Positions 1-10,380 are shown, counted from the stretch's first letter. The stretch is 64,000 nt of DNA from Buchnera aphidicola (Hyadaphis tataricae) (GCF_005081445.1 NZ_CP034873.1:310001-374000); one strand, 5' to 3'. The notes: generated by a model from the sequence alone, not told the origin. Numbers and translations: made by a program.

Positions 1-1115
1 TGAACAAACTAAAAGTTTTTGATCGAAAAAAAACCAATCGTATTTATGTTGGACAGGTTCCTATTGGAAATAATGCACCCATTGCTATACAGTCAATGAC
101 TAATTCTAAAACAGAAGATTATTTAGCAACAATTAAACAGATTGCAGATTTAGAAAATGTAGGAGCAGATATTGTTCGCGTTTCTATACCTACTGTAGAA
201 GCAGTAGAATCTTTTAAAAAAATTAAACAATCTGTTAAAATACCATTAATAGCAGATATACATTTTGATTATAGATTAGCCTTAAAATCGATAAAATATG
301 GAGCAGATTGTTTACGAATAAATCCCGGTAACATTGGTAATAAAAAAAGAGTTTTAGCAATTGTTAATGCTGCAAAAATTAGCAATATACCAATTCGTAT
401 AGGCGTTAATTCAGGTTCTTTAGAAAAAGATATATTAAAAAAATACGGTACTCCTACTGCAGACGCTTTAGTCGAATCAGCGATGAACCACGTTGAATAT
501 TTCGATTTTTTAAACTTTTATAATTTTAAAATCAGTGTGAAAGCATCCAATATTTTTTTGGCTGTTGAAGCATATAAAAAATTGTCAAAAAAAACATCAC
601 AACCATTGCATATAGGAATAACAGAAGCAGGATCATTAAGAACTGGAACAATAAAATCTGCTATTGGATTGGCGCATTTACTCTTACATGGTATTGGAGA
701 TACAATACGTGTTTCACTAGCCGCGGATCCCATTGAGGAAGTGAAGGTCGCTTATGACATTTTAAAAATTTTAGGTTTGCGATCAAGAGGAATTAATTTT
801 ATTGCGTGTCCTACTTGTTCAAGACAAGAATTTGATGTAATCAATACCGTAAATACATTAGAAAAAAACTTAGAGGATATTTCAACTCCTATGGATGTAT
901 CTATTATTGGTTGTATTGTAAATGGAATAGGTGAAGCTAAGACATCTACATTAGGATTAACAGGAGGACATAAAAAAAGTGCAATTTATAAATATGGCAT
1001 AAGAAAAAAAGAACAAATTAAAAATGTAGATATTATTAAAAAAATGGAAGAAAACATCCGAAAAACAGCAAAAGAATTAGATCGTTTAAAAAAAAATAAT
1101 ATTCAATCAACATAA
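1..1115 (+). CDS. ispG: 4-hydroxy-3-methylbut-2-enyl diphosphate synthase (flavodoxin), start codon cut by window edge
   Basis: Catalyses the penultimate step of the MEP isoprenoid pathway, turning MEcPP into HMBPP with a [4Fe-4S] cluster and electrons from flavodoxin; cytosolic. The frame is open from base 1: bases 1-2 (tg) are the last two bases of the start codon, so exactly one base lies outside the window. The product is then about 371 residues, against 372 in E. coli. The N-terminal TIM-barrel motifs ([25 protein letters not shown]) and the C-terminal cluster-binding motifs CPTC and GCIVNG are present. The usual NGPGEA reads NGIGEA here; the following Glu is kept. hisS follows after 28 bp and is probably co-transcribed, as in E. 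coli. The electron donor fldA is also in this window. Confidence 0.96.
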   Translation, partial: NKLKVFDRKKTNRIYVGQVPIGNNAPIAIQSMTNSKTEDYLATIKQIADLENVGADIVRVSIPTVEAVESFKKIKQSVKIPLIADIHFDYRLALKSIKYGADCLRINPGNIGNKKRVLAIVNAAKISNIPIRIGVNSGSLEKDILKKYGTPTADALVESAMNHVEYFDFLNFYNFKISVKASNIFLAVEAYKKLSKKTSQPLHIGITEAGSLRTGTIKSAIGLAHLLLHGIGDTIRVSLAADPIEEVKVAYDILKILGLRSRGINFIACPTCSRQEFDVINTVNTLEKNLEDISTPMDVSIIGCIVNGIGEAKTSTLGLTGGHKKSAIYKYGIRKKEQIKNVDIIKKMEENIRKTAKELDRLKKNNIQST

Positions 1116-1143
1116 AAGATACTTTTAAAGATAAGAGACAACA

Positions 1144-2424
1144 GTGAATATTAAATCAATTAGAGGTATGCATGATTATTTTCCAGAAGAATTAGCATTA
1201 TGGAAACGTATAGAAAATATTTTAAAAGAAGTTTTGATGAGTTATTGTTATTTAGAAATTAGACTGCCATTGTTAGAAAAAACTGAGCTCTTTAAAAGAG
1301 CTATTGGCAACATTACTGATATTGTTGAAAAAGAAATGTATTCTTTTCAAGATAGAAAAGGTCACAGTTTAACATTACGCCCAGAAGGTACTGTAGGATG
1401 TATTCGTGCAATTATACAAAATTGTTTGTTAAAAAAGAAAAAACATCATAGATTTTGGTATTTAGGTCCCATGTTTCGATATGAAAGACCTCAAATGGGT
1501 AGATATCGTCAATTTTATCAACTTGGCGCTGAAGTTTTTGGGATAGATACTAAAGATATTGATTTAGAAATTATATTATTGACAAATCGTTTTTGGCAAC
1601 GACTTGGAATTCATTCACATCTCACATTGGAAATTAATTCAATTGGATCCCAAACTGCTCGGGTTCAATATAAAACAGAATTAGTGTCTTTTCTTAAAAA
1701 ACATGAATCTTTGCTAGACGAAGATTGTAAAAGAAGATTGTATACTAATCCGTTACGAATCTTAGATTCTAAAAATCAAGAAATTCAAAAAATACTAAAA
1801 GATGGACCACTATTAAAAAATTATATAGATTTTTCTGAAAATGTTGATTTTAAAAATTTATGCAATATGATTAGTTTTCATGGAATAAAATATAGATATA
1901 ACCCAAAATTAGTAAGAGGATTAGATTATTATAATAACACTGTTTTTGAATGGAAAAGCAGTCAAATAGGAGCTCAAAATACTATTTGTGCAGGGGGTAG
2001 ATATGATAATCTATTTCAAGAAATGGGAAGTCAAAAAACTTCTGGCATAGGATTTGCAATAGGAATGGAAAGATTAGTTTTGTTGATGAAATCATTGAAT
2101 ATTTTTTCTGATGTTATCAAAGAAGTAGATATTTATGTTATTTTTTTATCAGAAGAAAATAAAAATTATGCAGTTAAATTATCTGAAGAGATAAGAAATA
2201 TATATCCAAAACTAAAAGTTTTTATTAATTTTTTTAATCAAAATATCAAAAAAAAAATAAAAAATGCTGTTATTAGTTCCGCAAGACTTGCTATTTTAAT
2301 TGGTGATAATAACATGAAACAAAACCATGTTTTAGTTAAAGATTTAAAGAAAAGAACAGAACATTGTTTCGAAAAAGATGAGTTAATGATAAAAATCAAT
2401 GATGTTTTTTATAGAAGAACATAA
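1144..2424 (+). CDS. hisS: Histidyl-tRNA synthetase
   Basis: Class II aminoacyl-tRNA synthetase that charges tRNA-His; cytosolic homodimer. At 426 residues it matches the family (424 in E. coli). The N-terminal IRGMHDY, the motif 2 region ([25 protein letters not shown]), the histidine-specific [13 protein letters not shown] and the motif 3 region GFAIGMERL are all visible, followed by a C-terminal anticodon-binding domain. The start is GTG at 1144; no ATG lies nearby in frame, and the N-terminus aligns with E. coli from this codon. A weak purine-rich site (aagagac) precedes it. It lies 28 bp after ispG. Confidence 0.96.
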   Translation: MNIKSIRGMHDYFPEELALWKRIENILKEVLMSYCYLEIRLPLLEKTELFKRAIGNITDIVEKEMYSFQDRKGHSLTLRPEGTVGCIRAIIQNCLLKKKKHHRFWYLGPMFRYERPQMGRYRQFYQLGAEVFGIDTKDIDLEIILLTNRFWQRLGIHSHLTLEINSIGSQTARVQYKTELVSFLKKHESLLDEDCKRRLYTNPLRILDSKNQEIQKILKDGPLLKNYIDFSENVDFKNLCNMISFHGIKYRYNPKLVRGLDYYNNTVFEWKSSQIGAQNTICAGGRYDNLFQEMGSQKTSGIGFAIGMERLVLLMKSLNIFSDVIKEVDIYVIFLSEENKNYAVKLSEEIRNIYPKLKVFINFFNQNIKKKIKNAVISSARLAILIGDNNMKQNHVLVKDLKKRTEHCFEKDELMIKINDVFYRRT

Positions 2425-2483
2425 ATATTATCGTTTTTATGTTTCTTTTACATATGTAATAAAAATTAACTTTTGGAAATATA

Positions 2484-3740
2484 ATGTTAAATAAAAAAAT
2501 GACGTTTTCAAAATATGATCCTGAACTATACAATATTATAGTACAAGAACAAATAAGACAAGAAAATCATATTGAATTAATTGCATCAGAAAATTATACA
2601 AGTGATTATGTTATGCAAGCGCAAGGATCTCAACTTACAAACAAATACGCAGAAGGTTATCCGGGAAAACGTTATTACGGTGGTTGTCAGTATGTAGATA
2701 TTATCGAAGAATTAGCCATTTCTCGTGCAAAAAAATTATTTAACGCTGATTATGCTAATGTGCAACCTCATTCCGGTTCGCAAGCTAATTTTGCAGTTTA
2801 TACAGCTTTAATTAAACCTGGAGACACAATATTAGGTATGGCATTATCGCATGGAGGTCATTTAACTCATGGTTCTCATGTGAATTTTTCTGGAAAAATG
2901 TATCATGTGATTTCTTACGGCGTTGATGATAATGGAAAAATTGATTATAAAGAATTATTACGTTTAGCTAAAAAATATAAACCAAAAATAATTATTGGTG
3001 GTTTTTCAGCATATTCTGGAATTTGTAAATGGAAAAAAATGCGTGAAATTGCTGATGAAATTAATGCATATTTTATTGTAGATATGGCGCATATTGCTGG
3101 ATTGGTAGCAGCTGGAATTTATCCAAATCCAATAGATTATGCACATGTTGTAACCAGTACGACACATAAAACTTTAGCTGGTCCTCGTGGAGGATTAATA
3201 TTATCTAGAAATGGTGATCATAATTTATATAAAAAATTGAATTTATCTGTATTTCCAGGATCTCAAGGAGGTCCATTAATGCATGTTATTGCAGCAAAAG
3301 CTGTTGCTTTCAAAGAAGCTTTGGAGCCAAATTTTAAAAAATATCAAATTAAAATAGTAAATAATGCTAAAAAAATGGTGCAAACTTTTTCTGAATTAGG
3401 ATATAAAATCATTTCTGGAGAAACATCTAATCATCTTTTTTTAATTGATTTAAGCAATAAAAATATAACTGGAAAAGATGCTGAGATTGCTTTAAGTCAA
3501 GCTAATATAACTATTAACAAAAACACTATTCCTAATGATGTAAAAAGTCCTTTTATAACTTCAGGAATACGAATTGGAACAGCTGCAATCACTAGAAGAG
3601 GATTTGATGAAAAAGATGTTAAAGACATATCTATCTGGATATCTAGTATATTAAATGATATTCATGATACTAAGAACATTAGTAACATTAAACAACAGGT
3701 ATTAGAATTATGTTCAAAGCATCCTGTTTATATTAAATAA
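2484..3740 (+). CDS. glyA: Serine hydroxymethyltransferase
   Basis: PLP enzyme that interconverts serine plus tetrahydrofolate with glycine plus 5,10-methylene-THF; it is the main source of one-carbon units and glycine. It has 418 residues (417 in E. coli). The N-terminal LIASENYTS, the [13 protein letters not shown] substrate loop and the PLP-lysine region [13 protein letters not shown] are intact. It is separated from hisS by 59 bp and probably transcribed on its own or by read-through. It converges with bioD, with a small hairpin between them. Confidence 0.97.
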   Translation: MLNKKMTFSKYDPELYNIIVQEQIRQENHIELIASENYTSDYVMQAQGSQLTNKYAEGYPGKRYYGGCQYVDIIEELAISRAKKLFNADYANVQPHSGSQANFAVYTALIKPGDTILGMALSHGGHLTHGSHVNFSGKMYHVISYGVDDNGKIDYKELLRLAKKYKPKIIIGGFSAYSGICKWKKMREIADEINAYFIVDMAHIAGLVAAGIYPNPIDYAHVVTSTTHKTLAGPRGGLILSRNGDHNLYKKLNLSVFPGSQGGPLMHVIAAKAVAFKEALEPNFKKYQIKIVNNAKKMVQTFSELGYKIISGETSNHLFLIDLSNKNITGKDAEIALSQANITINKNTIPNDVKSPFITSGIRIGTAAITRRGFDEKDVKDISIWISSILNDIHDTKNISNIKQQVLELCSKHPVYIK

Positions 3741-3772
3741 AAAATCAAATATTATTTTATGAATAATAAATA

Positions 3773-3797
3773 ATAAAAGTGATATTAAAACTTTTAT
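3773..3797. terminator. Hairpin between convergent glyA and bioD
   Basis: A perfect 8-bp inverted repeat (ataaaagt ... acttttat) with a 9-nt loop lies between two genes that end towards each other. It is AT-rich and followed by A/T sequence, so it could end transcripts from both sides. Function is inferred from position only. Confidence 0.45.
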
Positions 3798-3824
3798 ATT
3801 AATATATGTATATTTTCTGTGTAT

Positions 3825-4499
3825 TTAATCAGGTAATTGAATGTATATATTTTCTAAATTAATATGAGATTTTTTTGATATGTATGGAACTATGCCTAAC
3901 AATGGAGATCGTAAATATTTTAATAAAGTTTGGATATAATATAGATTATATCTATCTTCAGGTACAACATTGTTAGCAATCCAACCCTTGCATTTTAATT
4001 TTTTAGAAAAAATTGCTTGTTCTGTTAAAATAGCATGGTTGATACAACCGAGTTTAATTCCTACTATTATGATTACTGTTAATCGTTCTTTTTGTACCCA
4101 ATCTGCAAAAGTATTTTTATAAGATAAAGGAGTATACCAACCGCCTGCACCTTCTATTAAAATCCAATTGCTTTTATGCATCATATTTTTTAAACCCAAA
4201 GAAAGATCTTTTATATTAATGTTTTTATTACACATCTGACTTAAAATATGAGGAGGTGCATTTTCAAAAAATGTAATAGGATTAACTTCTGTATCACTGA
4301 GTATTACAGAACTGTTTTTTTTTAAAAAAAATGCATCCGTATTAATAACATGAGATGACATTTTTTGCAATCCAGAGGAAACAGGTTTATATCCAGCTGT
4401 TTTATATCCATATTGCGTAGCTTTTTTTAATAAAATAGTACTAACAAATGTTTTTCCAACATTAGTATCGGTTCCGGTGATAAAAAATTTTTTACTCAT
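3825..4499 (-). CDS. bioD: Dethiobiotin synthetase
   Basis: ATP-dependent carboxylation and ring closure of 7,8-diaminopelargonate (DAPA) to dethiobiotin, the third of the four ring-assembly steps of biotin synthesis. It has 224 residues (225 in E. coli). The P-loop variant GTDTNVGKT is at the N-terminus and the EGAGGWYTPL substrate-site motif is in the middle. In E. coli the operon is bioBFCD; here bioD follows bioB directly on the minus strand after a 237-bp spacer, with bioF and bioC missing. Confidence 0.95.
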   Translation of the reverse strand: MSKKFFITGTDTNVGKTFVSTILLKKATQYGYKTAGYKPVSSGLQKMSSHVINTDAFFLKKNSSVILSDTEVNPITFFENAPPHILSQMCNKNINIKDLSLGLKNMMHKSNWILIEGAGGWYTPLSYKNTFADWVQKERLTVIIIVGIKLGCINHAILTEQAIFSKKLKCKGWIANNVVPEDRYNLYYIQTLLKYLRSPLLGIVPYISKKSHINLENIYIQLPD

Positions 4500-4586
4500 A
4501 AAATCTCTATTTTTAATAAATTATTTAAAAAATTTTTAATGCATCAAAATACATCATTTTTTATATGTTAAGCAATATAGTAATGC

Positions 4587-4653
4587 AGTAACTCAAATAT
4601 AACTATTATTTTGTATAAAAATATATCAAATATAAATGTAATATTGAGTTACT
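4587..4653. terminator. Inverted repeat downstream of bioB
   Basis: A perfect 10-bp inverted repeat (agtaactcaa / ttgagttact) with a 47-nt loop, extended by AT pairs with one bulge, lies about 85 bp beyond the bioB stop and before bioD. In E. coli bioF and bioC occupy this position. It may end the bioB message or be a processing hairpin; the long loop makes it a weak intrinsic terminator. Confidence 0.3.
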
Positions 4654-4736
4654 CTTTAAATATAATAATTTTATTAATGGTAATATATCAATATTGTAAT
4701 GGAAACTATAAAATAGTCAAAATAGTCCATTGATGA

Positions 4737-5768
4737 TTACAATATTGAAGCATCATAATATTGATCTTTTTTAATTTTTAAAGGGTTTAATATAGCATGA
4801 TTGTTATTTTTTTCTAATATTTTTTCTTGTTTATATTCTACATTTAAATTTAACTTTTTTAACAACTCTATATCATGTTGTTCTTCTGGATTGTTAGCAG
4901 TTAATAATTTACATCCATAAAAAATAGAATTCGCTCCAGCCATAAAACACATTGCTTGTGTTTGATCATTCATATTTTTTCGTCCTGCAGAAAGTCTAAT
5001 ATAAGATTGTGGCATCATAATGCGTGCGGTTGCAATAACACGAATGAAATCAAATGGTTCTATGTTTTGGTTTTTTTCCATAGGTGTTCCAGGAATTTTG
5101 ACTAACATGTTAATCGGTACGCTTTCTGGATGAACAGGCAAGTTAGATAATTCCATTAACAATTCTATACGATCTTTTATGTCTTCTCCTAATCCGATAA
5201 TACCTCCAGAACAAATTTTCATACCAGCTTTTCGAACAATATTTAAAGTATTTAATCTGTCTTGATAAGTTCTCGTAGTTACAACATTTTTATAAAATTT
5301 AGCAGAAGTGTCTAAATTATGATTATAAAAATCTAAACCTGCGTCTGATAATTTTTGTGCTTGTGAATTATTTAAAGAACCTAAAGTCATGCAAGTCTCC
5401 ATACCCATAGCTTTAATCATTTTAATAATTTTTTCTAAATAAGGAATGTCTTTGTCTTTTGGATTTTTCCATGCAGCACCCATACAAAATCTAGTAGATC
5501 CTGAAGATTTTGCTTTTTTAGCTGCATTAAGAATGGTTTCTATTCCTAATAAAGCTTCTTTTTTTATACCTGTTTTATATCTAGAACTTTGAGGACAATA
5601 TTTACAATCTTCTGGACAAGATCCAGTTTTAATTGAAAGCAAGGTACTTATTTGTATTGTATTCGGATTAAAATTTTTTCGATGTTTTTTTTGAGCTTGA
5701 AAAAAAAGATCAAAAAATGGTTGATTGAATAGTTTTTTTGTTTCTTCTAGAGTCCATGTTTTTTTCAT
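4737..5768 (-). CDS. bioB: Biotin synthase
   Basis: Radical-SAM enzyme that inserts sulfur into dethiobiotin to give biotin; it needs reduced flavodoxin. It has 343 residues (346 in E. coli). The radical-SAM cluster motif CPEDCKYC is present. The ligands of the [2Fe-2S] cluster are also present: [22 protein letters not shown] and the unusual arginine in YIRLSAGR. It is divergent from bioA across 84 bp, as in E. coli, but I cannot make out a BirA operator there. fldA, its probable electron donor, lies further right in the window. Confidence 0.97.
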   Translation of the reverse strand: MKKTWTLEETKKLFNQPFFDLFFQAQKKHRKNFNPNTIQISTLLSIKTGSCPEDCKYCPQSSRYKTGIKKEALLGIETILNAAKKAKSSGSTRFCMGAAWKNPKDKDIPYLEKIIKMIKAMGMETCMTLGSLNNSQAQKLSDAGLDFYNHNLDTSAKFYKNVVTTRTYQDRLNTLNIVRKAGMKICSGGIIGLGEDIKDRIELLMELSNLPVHPESVPINMLVKIPGTPMEKNQNIEPFDFIRVIATARIMMPQSYIRLSAGRKNMNDQTQAMCFMAGANSIFYGCKLLTANNPEEQHDIELLKKLNLNVEYKQEKILEKNNNHAILNPLKIKKDQYYDASIL

Positions 5769-5852
5769 ATTTTCTCCAAAAAAAAATTATGATTTTATTT
5801 GATCAAAGAGTTATAATTAAATTATTGAATATGTTTTGATATGTAAATTATT

Positions 5853-7139
5853 ATGATTCTATCTAACAAAAAATTCGATTATGAACATATTTGGCATCCT
5901 TATTCATCTATGATTAACCCAATTCCTTGTTATACCGTTGTTTCTGCTAAAGGGGTATACTTAAAACTCCATAATGGGAAAAAAGTGATAGATGGTATGT
6001 CTTCATGGTGGTCTGCAATACATGGTTATAATCATCCTATTTTGAACAAAGCCTTAAGAAAGCAGATCAAAAAAATGTCTCATGTGATGTTTGGAGGAAT
6101 CACACACCCTTCTGCTATAGCTCTTTGTAAAGATTTAATTTTTTTGACACCAAAAAAATTAGATTGTATTTTTCTTTCAGATTCTGGTTCAATTGCCATT
6201 GAAGTCGCAATGAAAATGCTAATACAATATTGGCAAGCATTAGGCGAAAAAAGAAATAGTTTTTTAACTATTCGTCATGGTTATCATGGTGATACTTTTG
6301 CTGCAATGTCGATATCTGATCCTGAAAATTCTATGCATAAAATGTATAATACATTTTTGCCAAAAAACTTTTTTGCACAAAGCCCAGTTTCTTCCTTTCA
6401 CGGAAAATGGAACGAAAATGATCTGGCATCTTTTATAGAAATAATAGAAAAAAAACAAACACAAATTGCTGGTGTTATAGTAGAGCCTATCGTACAAGGA
6501 GTAGGAGGAATGAGATTTTATCACCCTACATACTTAAAAAAAATAAAAATATTATGTGATCTTCATTCTATTCCTTTAATTTTTGACGAAATTGCTACTG
6601 GTTTTGGACGAACAGGAAAATTTTTTGCTTTTGAACATGCTGATGTTGTACCAGATATATTATGTTTAGGAAAAGCCATTACAGGCGGTACAATAACTTT
6701 AGCAGCAACTATATCTTCAAGAAATATTGCTAATACTATTAGCTCAAGTAAAGCAGGATGTTTTATGCATGGTCCAACTTATATGGGAAACCCACTAGCA
6801 TGTGCTGTTGCTCAGGCTAATATTAAAATACTAAAAACAAATAATTGGAAAATTCAAGTTGCTAATATTGAACAACAATTGTTAAAAAATTTATTACCAT
6901 TATTAAATCATCCTAACGTGATCGATGTAAGAATCTTAGGAGGTATTGGTGTAGTAGAATGCATTCGATCAATTAACATATCATTAATACAAAAATTTTT
7001 TATTAAAAACAAAATTTGGATTAGACCATTTAAAAACCTTATTTACCTTGTCCCTCCTTATATTATTAATTCTAAAGAATTAACACAACTAATTGATGTA
7101 GTAAAAGAATCTATGCATAATAATGCTTTTTTTATATAG
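5853..7139 (+). CDS. bioA: Adenosylmethionine-8-amino-7-oxononanoate aminotransferase
   Basis: PLP enzyme that converts KAPA to DAPA with S-adenosylmethionine as amino donor. It has 428 residues (429 in E. coli). Motifs include HIWHPYSSM near the N-terminus, MSSWWSAIHGYNHP, FDEIATGFGRTG around the PLP aspartate, and LGKAITGG carrying the PLP lysine. The usual neighbour bioF, which makes its substrate KAPA, is absent from the locus, so KAPA must be made elsewhere in the genome or imported. Confidence 0.96.
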   Translation: MILSNKKFDYEHIWHPYSSMINPIPCYTVVSAKGVYLKLHNGKKVIDGMSSWWSAIHGYNHPILNKALRKQIKKMSHVMFGGITHPSAIALCKDLIFLTPKKLDCIFLSDSGSIAIEVAMKMLIQYWQALGEKRNSFLTIRHGYHGDTFAAMSISDPENSMHKMYNTFLPKNFFAQSPVSSFHGKWNENDLASFIEIIEKKQTQIAGVIVEPIVQGVGGMRFYHPTYLKKIKILCDLHSIPLIFDEIATGFGRTGKFFAFEHADVVPDILCLGKAITGGTITLAATISSRNIANTISSSKAGCFMHGPTYMGNPLACAVAQANIKILKTNNWKIQVANIEQQLLKNLLPLLNHPNVIDVRILGGIGVVECIRSINISLIQKFFIKNKIWIRPFKNLIYLVPPYIINSKELTQLIDVVKESMHNNAFFI

Positions 7140-7155
7140 CTTTAAAAAAAATAAT

Positions 7156-7177
7156 AAAATATCTGTAATAATATTTT
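7156..7177. terminator. Small hairpin between convergent bioA and pgl
   Basis: A 7-bp AT-only inverted repeat (aaaatat / atatttt) with an 8-nt loop runs into T residues on the plus strand. It lies in the 46-bp space between the bioA and pgl stops, so it is a plausible weak terminator for bioA. Confidence 0.35.
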
Positions 7178-7185
7178 TTCTATAT

Positions 7186-8193
7186 TTAATTTAATTGATG
7201 TGTCATGATCCAAACTGGTCTTGTTCCTGTATTATATGTTTTAATTTTGTTTAATTCTCCAGTAGTATTTTGTATGTCATATATAGTAAATGTATTAGAT
7301 TTTTCTCCAGCAACAATCAAATATGAATTATTAACATCAATACAAAATGATCGCGGTTGTACCTCTGTTTGATAGCTTGTAAAAAATGTAATCTTATTGT
7401 TTTTATCAATATAAAATAATGAAATTGTATTGCAAAAACGATCGGAAGCATATAAGAAACGACCGCATGAAGTAATATGAACATCAGCAGACCAATAATT
7501 TTTTAACGCAGTTTTTGATCGATCGAAAATGTTGATGTTTTGTATTTTTTGTACATGTTTTTTATCATTGATGTTTTGTATGTTCCAGACATCTATAGTT
7601 CCATCTAATTCATTAATTGTATAAAAGAAATCTTGATTGGGATGTATCACAAGGTGACGAGGTCCTGAATTTGGTTTAGTTTTAATTGATATTTGTGCAG
7701 TATTTTTTAATATTCCAAATGTTGTTAAATCATATAGATAAATACAATCTTCTTTTAAAGACATAACAAATAATATATTATGTTTATAGCTCATTTTAGC
7801 AGCATGACAACCTTTTATGTTTTGAATAATTTGTATTGGTTTTTTTAATGTGCCATCTGTCTTTAAGGGAATAACCGTAATGCAATTACTATGATATGAA
7901 CTACAAAATAAAAATTTTTTGTTTTTATCAAAAGAAATATGGTTAGGCGCTCCAGGAATAGAAATTTCATTTTGTTTTTCAAGAAATCCATTCGTTTTAA
8001 TGAGATATGCAATAATTTTATTATCAGATCGAATTCCAGCGTATAAAATATTGTGATGTTTGATAATATTTATAGGTTGTACTTCACCATCAGTGAATGT
8101 TTTGTCAATTAAATTCATATTTCCATTATCAGACAAATCCCATGTTTCTATAGTTTTAATTGTCGAATTTGCAATATAAACTACCTGTTTCAT
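7186..8193 (-). CDS. pgl: 6-phosphogluconolactonase
   Basis: Beta-propeller lactonase of the YbhE type that hydrolyses 6-phosphoglucono-1,5-lactone, the second step of the oxidative pentose phosphate pathway. It has 335 residues (331 in E. coli). Repeated blades are visible, with SGPRHLVIHP in the middle and TGTRPVWIM at the end. The neighbour bioA is also the neighbour in E. coli. zwf, which makes its substrate, is in this window at 42808. mfd lies 50 bp upstream on the same strand. Confidence 0.93.
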   Translation of the reverse strand: MKQVVYIANSTIKTIETWDLSDNGNMNLIDKTFTDGEVQPINIIKHHNILYAGIRSDNKIIAYLIKTNGFLEKQNEISIPGAPNHISFDKNKKFLFCSSYHSNCITVIPLKTDGTLKKPIQIIQNIKGCHAAKMSYKHNILFVMSLKEDCIYLYDLTTFGILKNTAQISIKTKPNSGPRHLVIHPNQDFFYTINELDGTIDVWNIQNINDKKHVQKIQNINIFDRSKTALKNYWSADVHITSCGRFLYASDRFCNTISLFYIDKNNKITFFTSYQTEVQPRSFCIDVNNSYLIVAGEKSNTFTIYDIQNTTGELNKIKTYNTGTRPVWIMTHQLN

Positions 8194-8243
8194 ATGATTC
8201 CTTTAATATTTGTAATAAAATTGTAATTTTTATTTAAATTAAA

Positions 8244-10280
8244 CTATCTTTTCAAATTGTTTAAAAATTTTTTAATCCATTTAATACGTTTGTAATCGTC
8301 ATCCAAATTGTAAAAACATTTTATTTTTTTTGAATTATCTATTTTCCAAAGATTTGGTTCTTCTTTAAAAATTCTTAATAAATATTCAGTATTGATAAGA
8401 TTAATGTCACTAAATTCTATAATTCCTATTTTTTTATTAAATTTAATAGATTTAATTCCAATTTGATCTGCTATTATTCGAATCTTTGTAATCAATATTA
8501 AATTTTTAGCAAAATTAGGAAACTTGCCAAAATTTTTTATTAATTCACGTTCTATTTGTTCTATTTCCTGTTCATTTTTAGAATTAGAAAGTTTTTTATA
8601 AAACAATAGTCTTTCGTTCACATCAGAAATGTAACTATCTGGTAATAGCGCTGAAACATGTAATTCCACTTCTACTGAACTTTTTGAAAATTCCTCTATA
8701 GAAAAATTATCACCATGTTTTATTGCACTAACAGCATTTTTTAATAATCTCATGTACAAAGATAAACCGATATGTTTTATATGCCCACTTTGTTCTTTTC
8801 CTAATATTTCGCCTATACCTCTAATTTCAAGATCTTGATTAGATAAAGAAAAACCACCTCCAAAATTATCAATGGATGAAATTGCCTCTAGTCGTTTTTT
8901 AGCATCTGAAGTAATTTGATCAAAATTGTTAACAAGAAGTAAAGCATATGCTTGATTGTTAGATCTACCAATTCTACCCCTCAATTGATGTAGTTGAGAT
9001 AATCCAAAGTGATCTGCATTTTCAATAATAATTGTATTAGCTCGAGCTACATCAATACCACTTTCAATAATAGTTGTACAAATTAATACATTAAATTCGT
9101 TATTATAAAACTGATTCATAACTTTTTTTAAATCAATATTATTCATTTTGCCATGACCGACTTTTATTCTAGCTTCAGGTATTAATTTTGACAGTCGATT
9201 TGCAATATTAATAATATTTTGAACCTTATTGTATATATAATACACTTGTCCATCTCTTAATATTTCACGTAATATTGTTTTTCTTACTAATATTGGATCA
9301 TATTCTTCAATGAATGTTTTAATTGCTAACCGTTCAGCAGGCGGTTTTTCTATAATTGATAAATCTTTTATACCAATCATAGTCATATTTAAAGTGCGAG
9401 GTATAGGTGTAGCCGTCAAAGTAAGTATATCAATACTAGAATATTGTTTTTTAATAATTTCTTTGTGATTTACACCAAATCTATGTTCTTCATCAATAAT
9501 TAATAAACCCAAATCATGCCATATGATATTTTTTAGTAAAAGTTTATGAGTTCCTATTAAAATATTAATCTTACCTGTTGTAATATTTTTGAAAATTAAG
9601 TTTTGTTGTTTTTGATTTTGAAACCTAGATAATATTGCTATATTACCAGTTGAATTTAAAAAACGTATTTTAAAATTATTATAATGTTGCTGTGCTAGTA
9701 CAGTCGTCGGAACTAAAACGGCTACTTGTTTTTTATTTGATACAGATAAAAAAGCAGCTCGCATAGCAACCTCTGTTTTTCCAAATCCCACATCTCCACA
9801 AATTAAACGATCCATAGGAACAGAGTTACACATGTCTTTTAAAACAGCATCTATTACTTTATTTTGTTCTGGTGTAGTTTTAAAACTGCAATCTTTACAA
9901 AAACTTTCATATATTTTTTCATATTTTTTAAATGCAAAACCTTTTTTAGATTTTCTATGAGCATAAATATCTAATAATTGTGCTGCATGATCATATATAG
10001 TTTTATTTATTTTTTTTTTTGTTTTATACCAATTCTCGCCTAATTTATGCAATGGTGCATTTTCTATTGATGTAACATTGTACATTGAAATAAGATTAAT
10101 ATGCGCAATTGGTACATATAATTTATCCCCATCTGCATATGCAATAATTAAATATTCAGATTCAATGCTTGTAGTTTTTATCGTCGTCAGACCTTTATAT
10201 CGTCCAATTCCATGTTCAATATGTATAATTGGATGATTGATGATTAATTGAGAAAAATCATCATTTTTAAAATTAATCAT
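8244..10280 (-). CDS. mfd: Transcription-repair coupling factor Mfd, N-terminally truncated
   Basis: Full-length Mfd (1148 residues in E. coli) pushes stalled RNA polymerase off DNA and recruits UvrA. This copy keeps only about 678 residues. It has the RNA-polymerase-interaction domain (HPIIHIEHGIGRYKG), then the RecG-like motor (Walker A CGDVGFGKTEVAMR, DEEHRFG box, TLTATPIPRTLNM, QLRGRIGRS), then the C-terminal domain (LLPDSYISDVNERLLFYKK). The UvrB-like and UvrA-binding N-terminal half is missing. I start it at ATG 10280; the frame continues to a TTG at 10301 and then to a stop at 10365-10367. Relics of the lost part can be read just upstream. The coding strand carries an in-frame A11 tract (10010-10020). 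Buchnera is generally reported to lack uvrABC, which would fit loss of the repair half. Confidence 0.85.
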   Translation of the reverse strand: MINFKNDDFSQLIINHPIIHIEHGIGRYKGLTTIKTTSIESEYLIIAYADGDKLYVPIAHINLISMYNVTSIENAPLHKLGENWYKTKKKINKTIYDHAAQLLDIYAHRKSKKGFAFKKYEKIYESFCKDCSFKTTPEQNKVIDAVLKDMCNSVPMDRLICGDVGFGKTEVAMRAAFLSVSNKKQVAVLVPTTVLAQQHYNNFKIRFLNSTGNIAILSRFQNQKQQNLIFKNITTGKINILIGTHKLLLKNIIWHDLGLLIIDEEHRFGVNHKEIIKKQYSSIDILTLTATPIPRTLNMTMIGIKDLSIIEKPPAERLAIKTFIEEYDPILVRKTILREILRDGQVYYIYNKVQNIINIANRLSKLIPEARIKVGHGKMNNIDLKKVMNQFYNNEFNVLICTTIIESGIDVARANTIIIENADHFGLSQLHQLRGRIGRSNNQAYALLLVNNFDQITSDAKKRLEAISSIDNFGGGFSLSNQDLEIRGIGEILGKEQSGHIKHIGLSLYMRLLKNAVSAIKHGDNFSIEEFSKSSVEVELHVSALLPDSYISDVNERLLFYKKLSNSKNEQEIEQIERELIKNFGKFPNFAKNLILITKIRIIADQIGIKSIKFNKKIGIIEFSDINLINTEYLLRIFKEEPNLWKIDNSKKIKCFYNLDDDYKRIKWIKKFLNNLKR

Positions 10281-10287
10281 ATTTTTT

Positions 10288-10380
10288 TTAGAAAATAGCA
10301 AAGTACTTATTGTTAATGATAGGTAACAAGTCTTCTGTGTAAATAAATAAAATATTGTTTTTGTCTATAAATACTCTTTT
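10288..10380 (-). pseudogene. mfd: Relic of mfd domain 3, out of frame with the surviving mfd
   Basis: Read on the minus strand from 10380, the sequence gives KRVFIDKNNILFIYTEDLLP before a stop at 10288-10290. As I recall E. coli Mfd, the segment just before its polymerase-binding domain reads GFVDTVRNLALICESDLL, so the match is residue by residue in the right place. This frame differs from that of the surviving mfd, so a frameshift separates the two. Further upstream I find no confident remnant. The alignment is by eye. Confidence 0.6.

Noticed and set aside
2447..2460. Palindrome ttacatatgtaa between hisS and glyA
   Set aside because: Twelve-base A/T-rich palindromes are expected by chance at this composition, and it has no supporting context.
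5769..5852. A BirA operator between bioB and bioA
   Set aside because: I looked for the TTGTAAACC / GGTTTACAA dyad known from E. coli and found no convincing match, only short AT-rich pieces.
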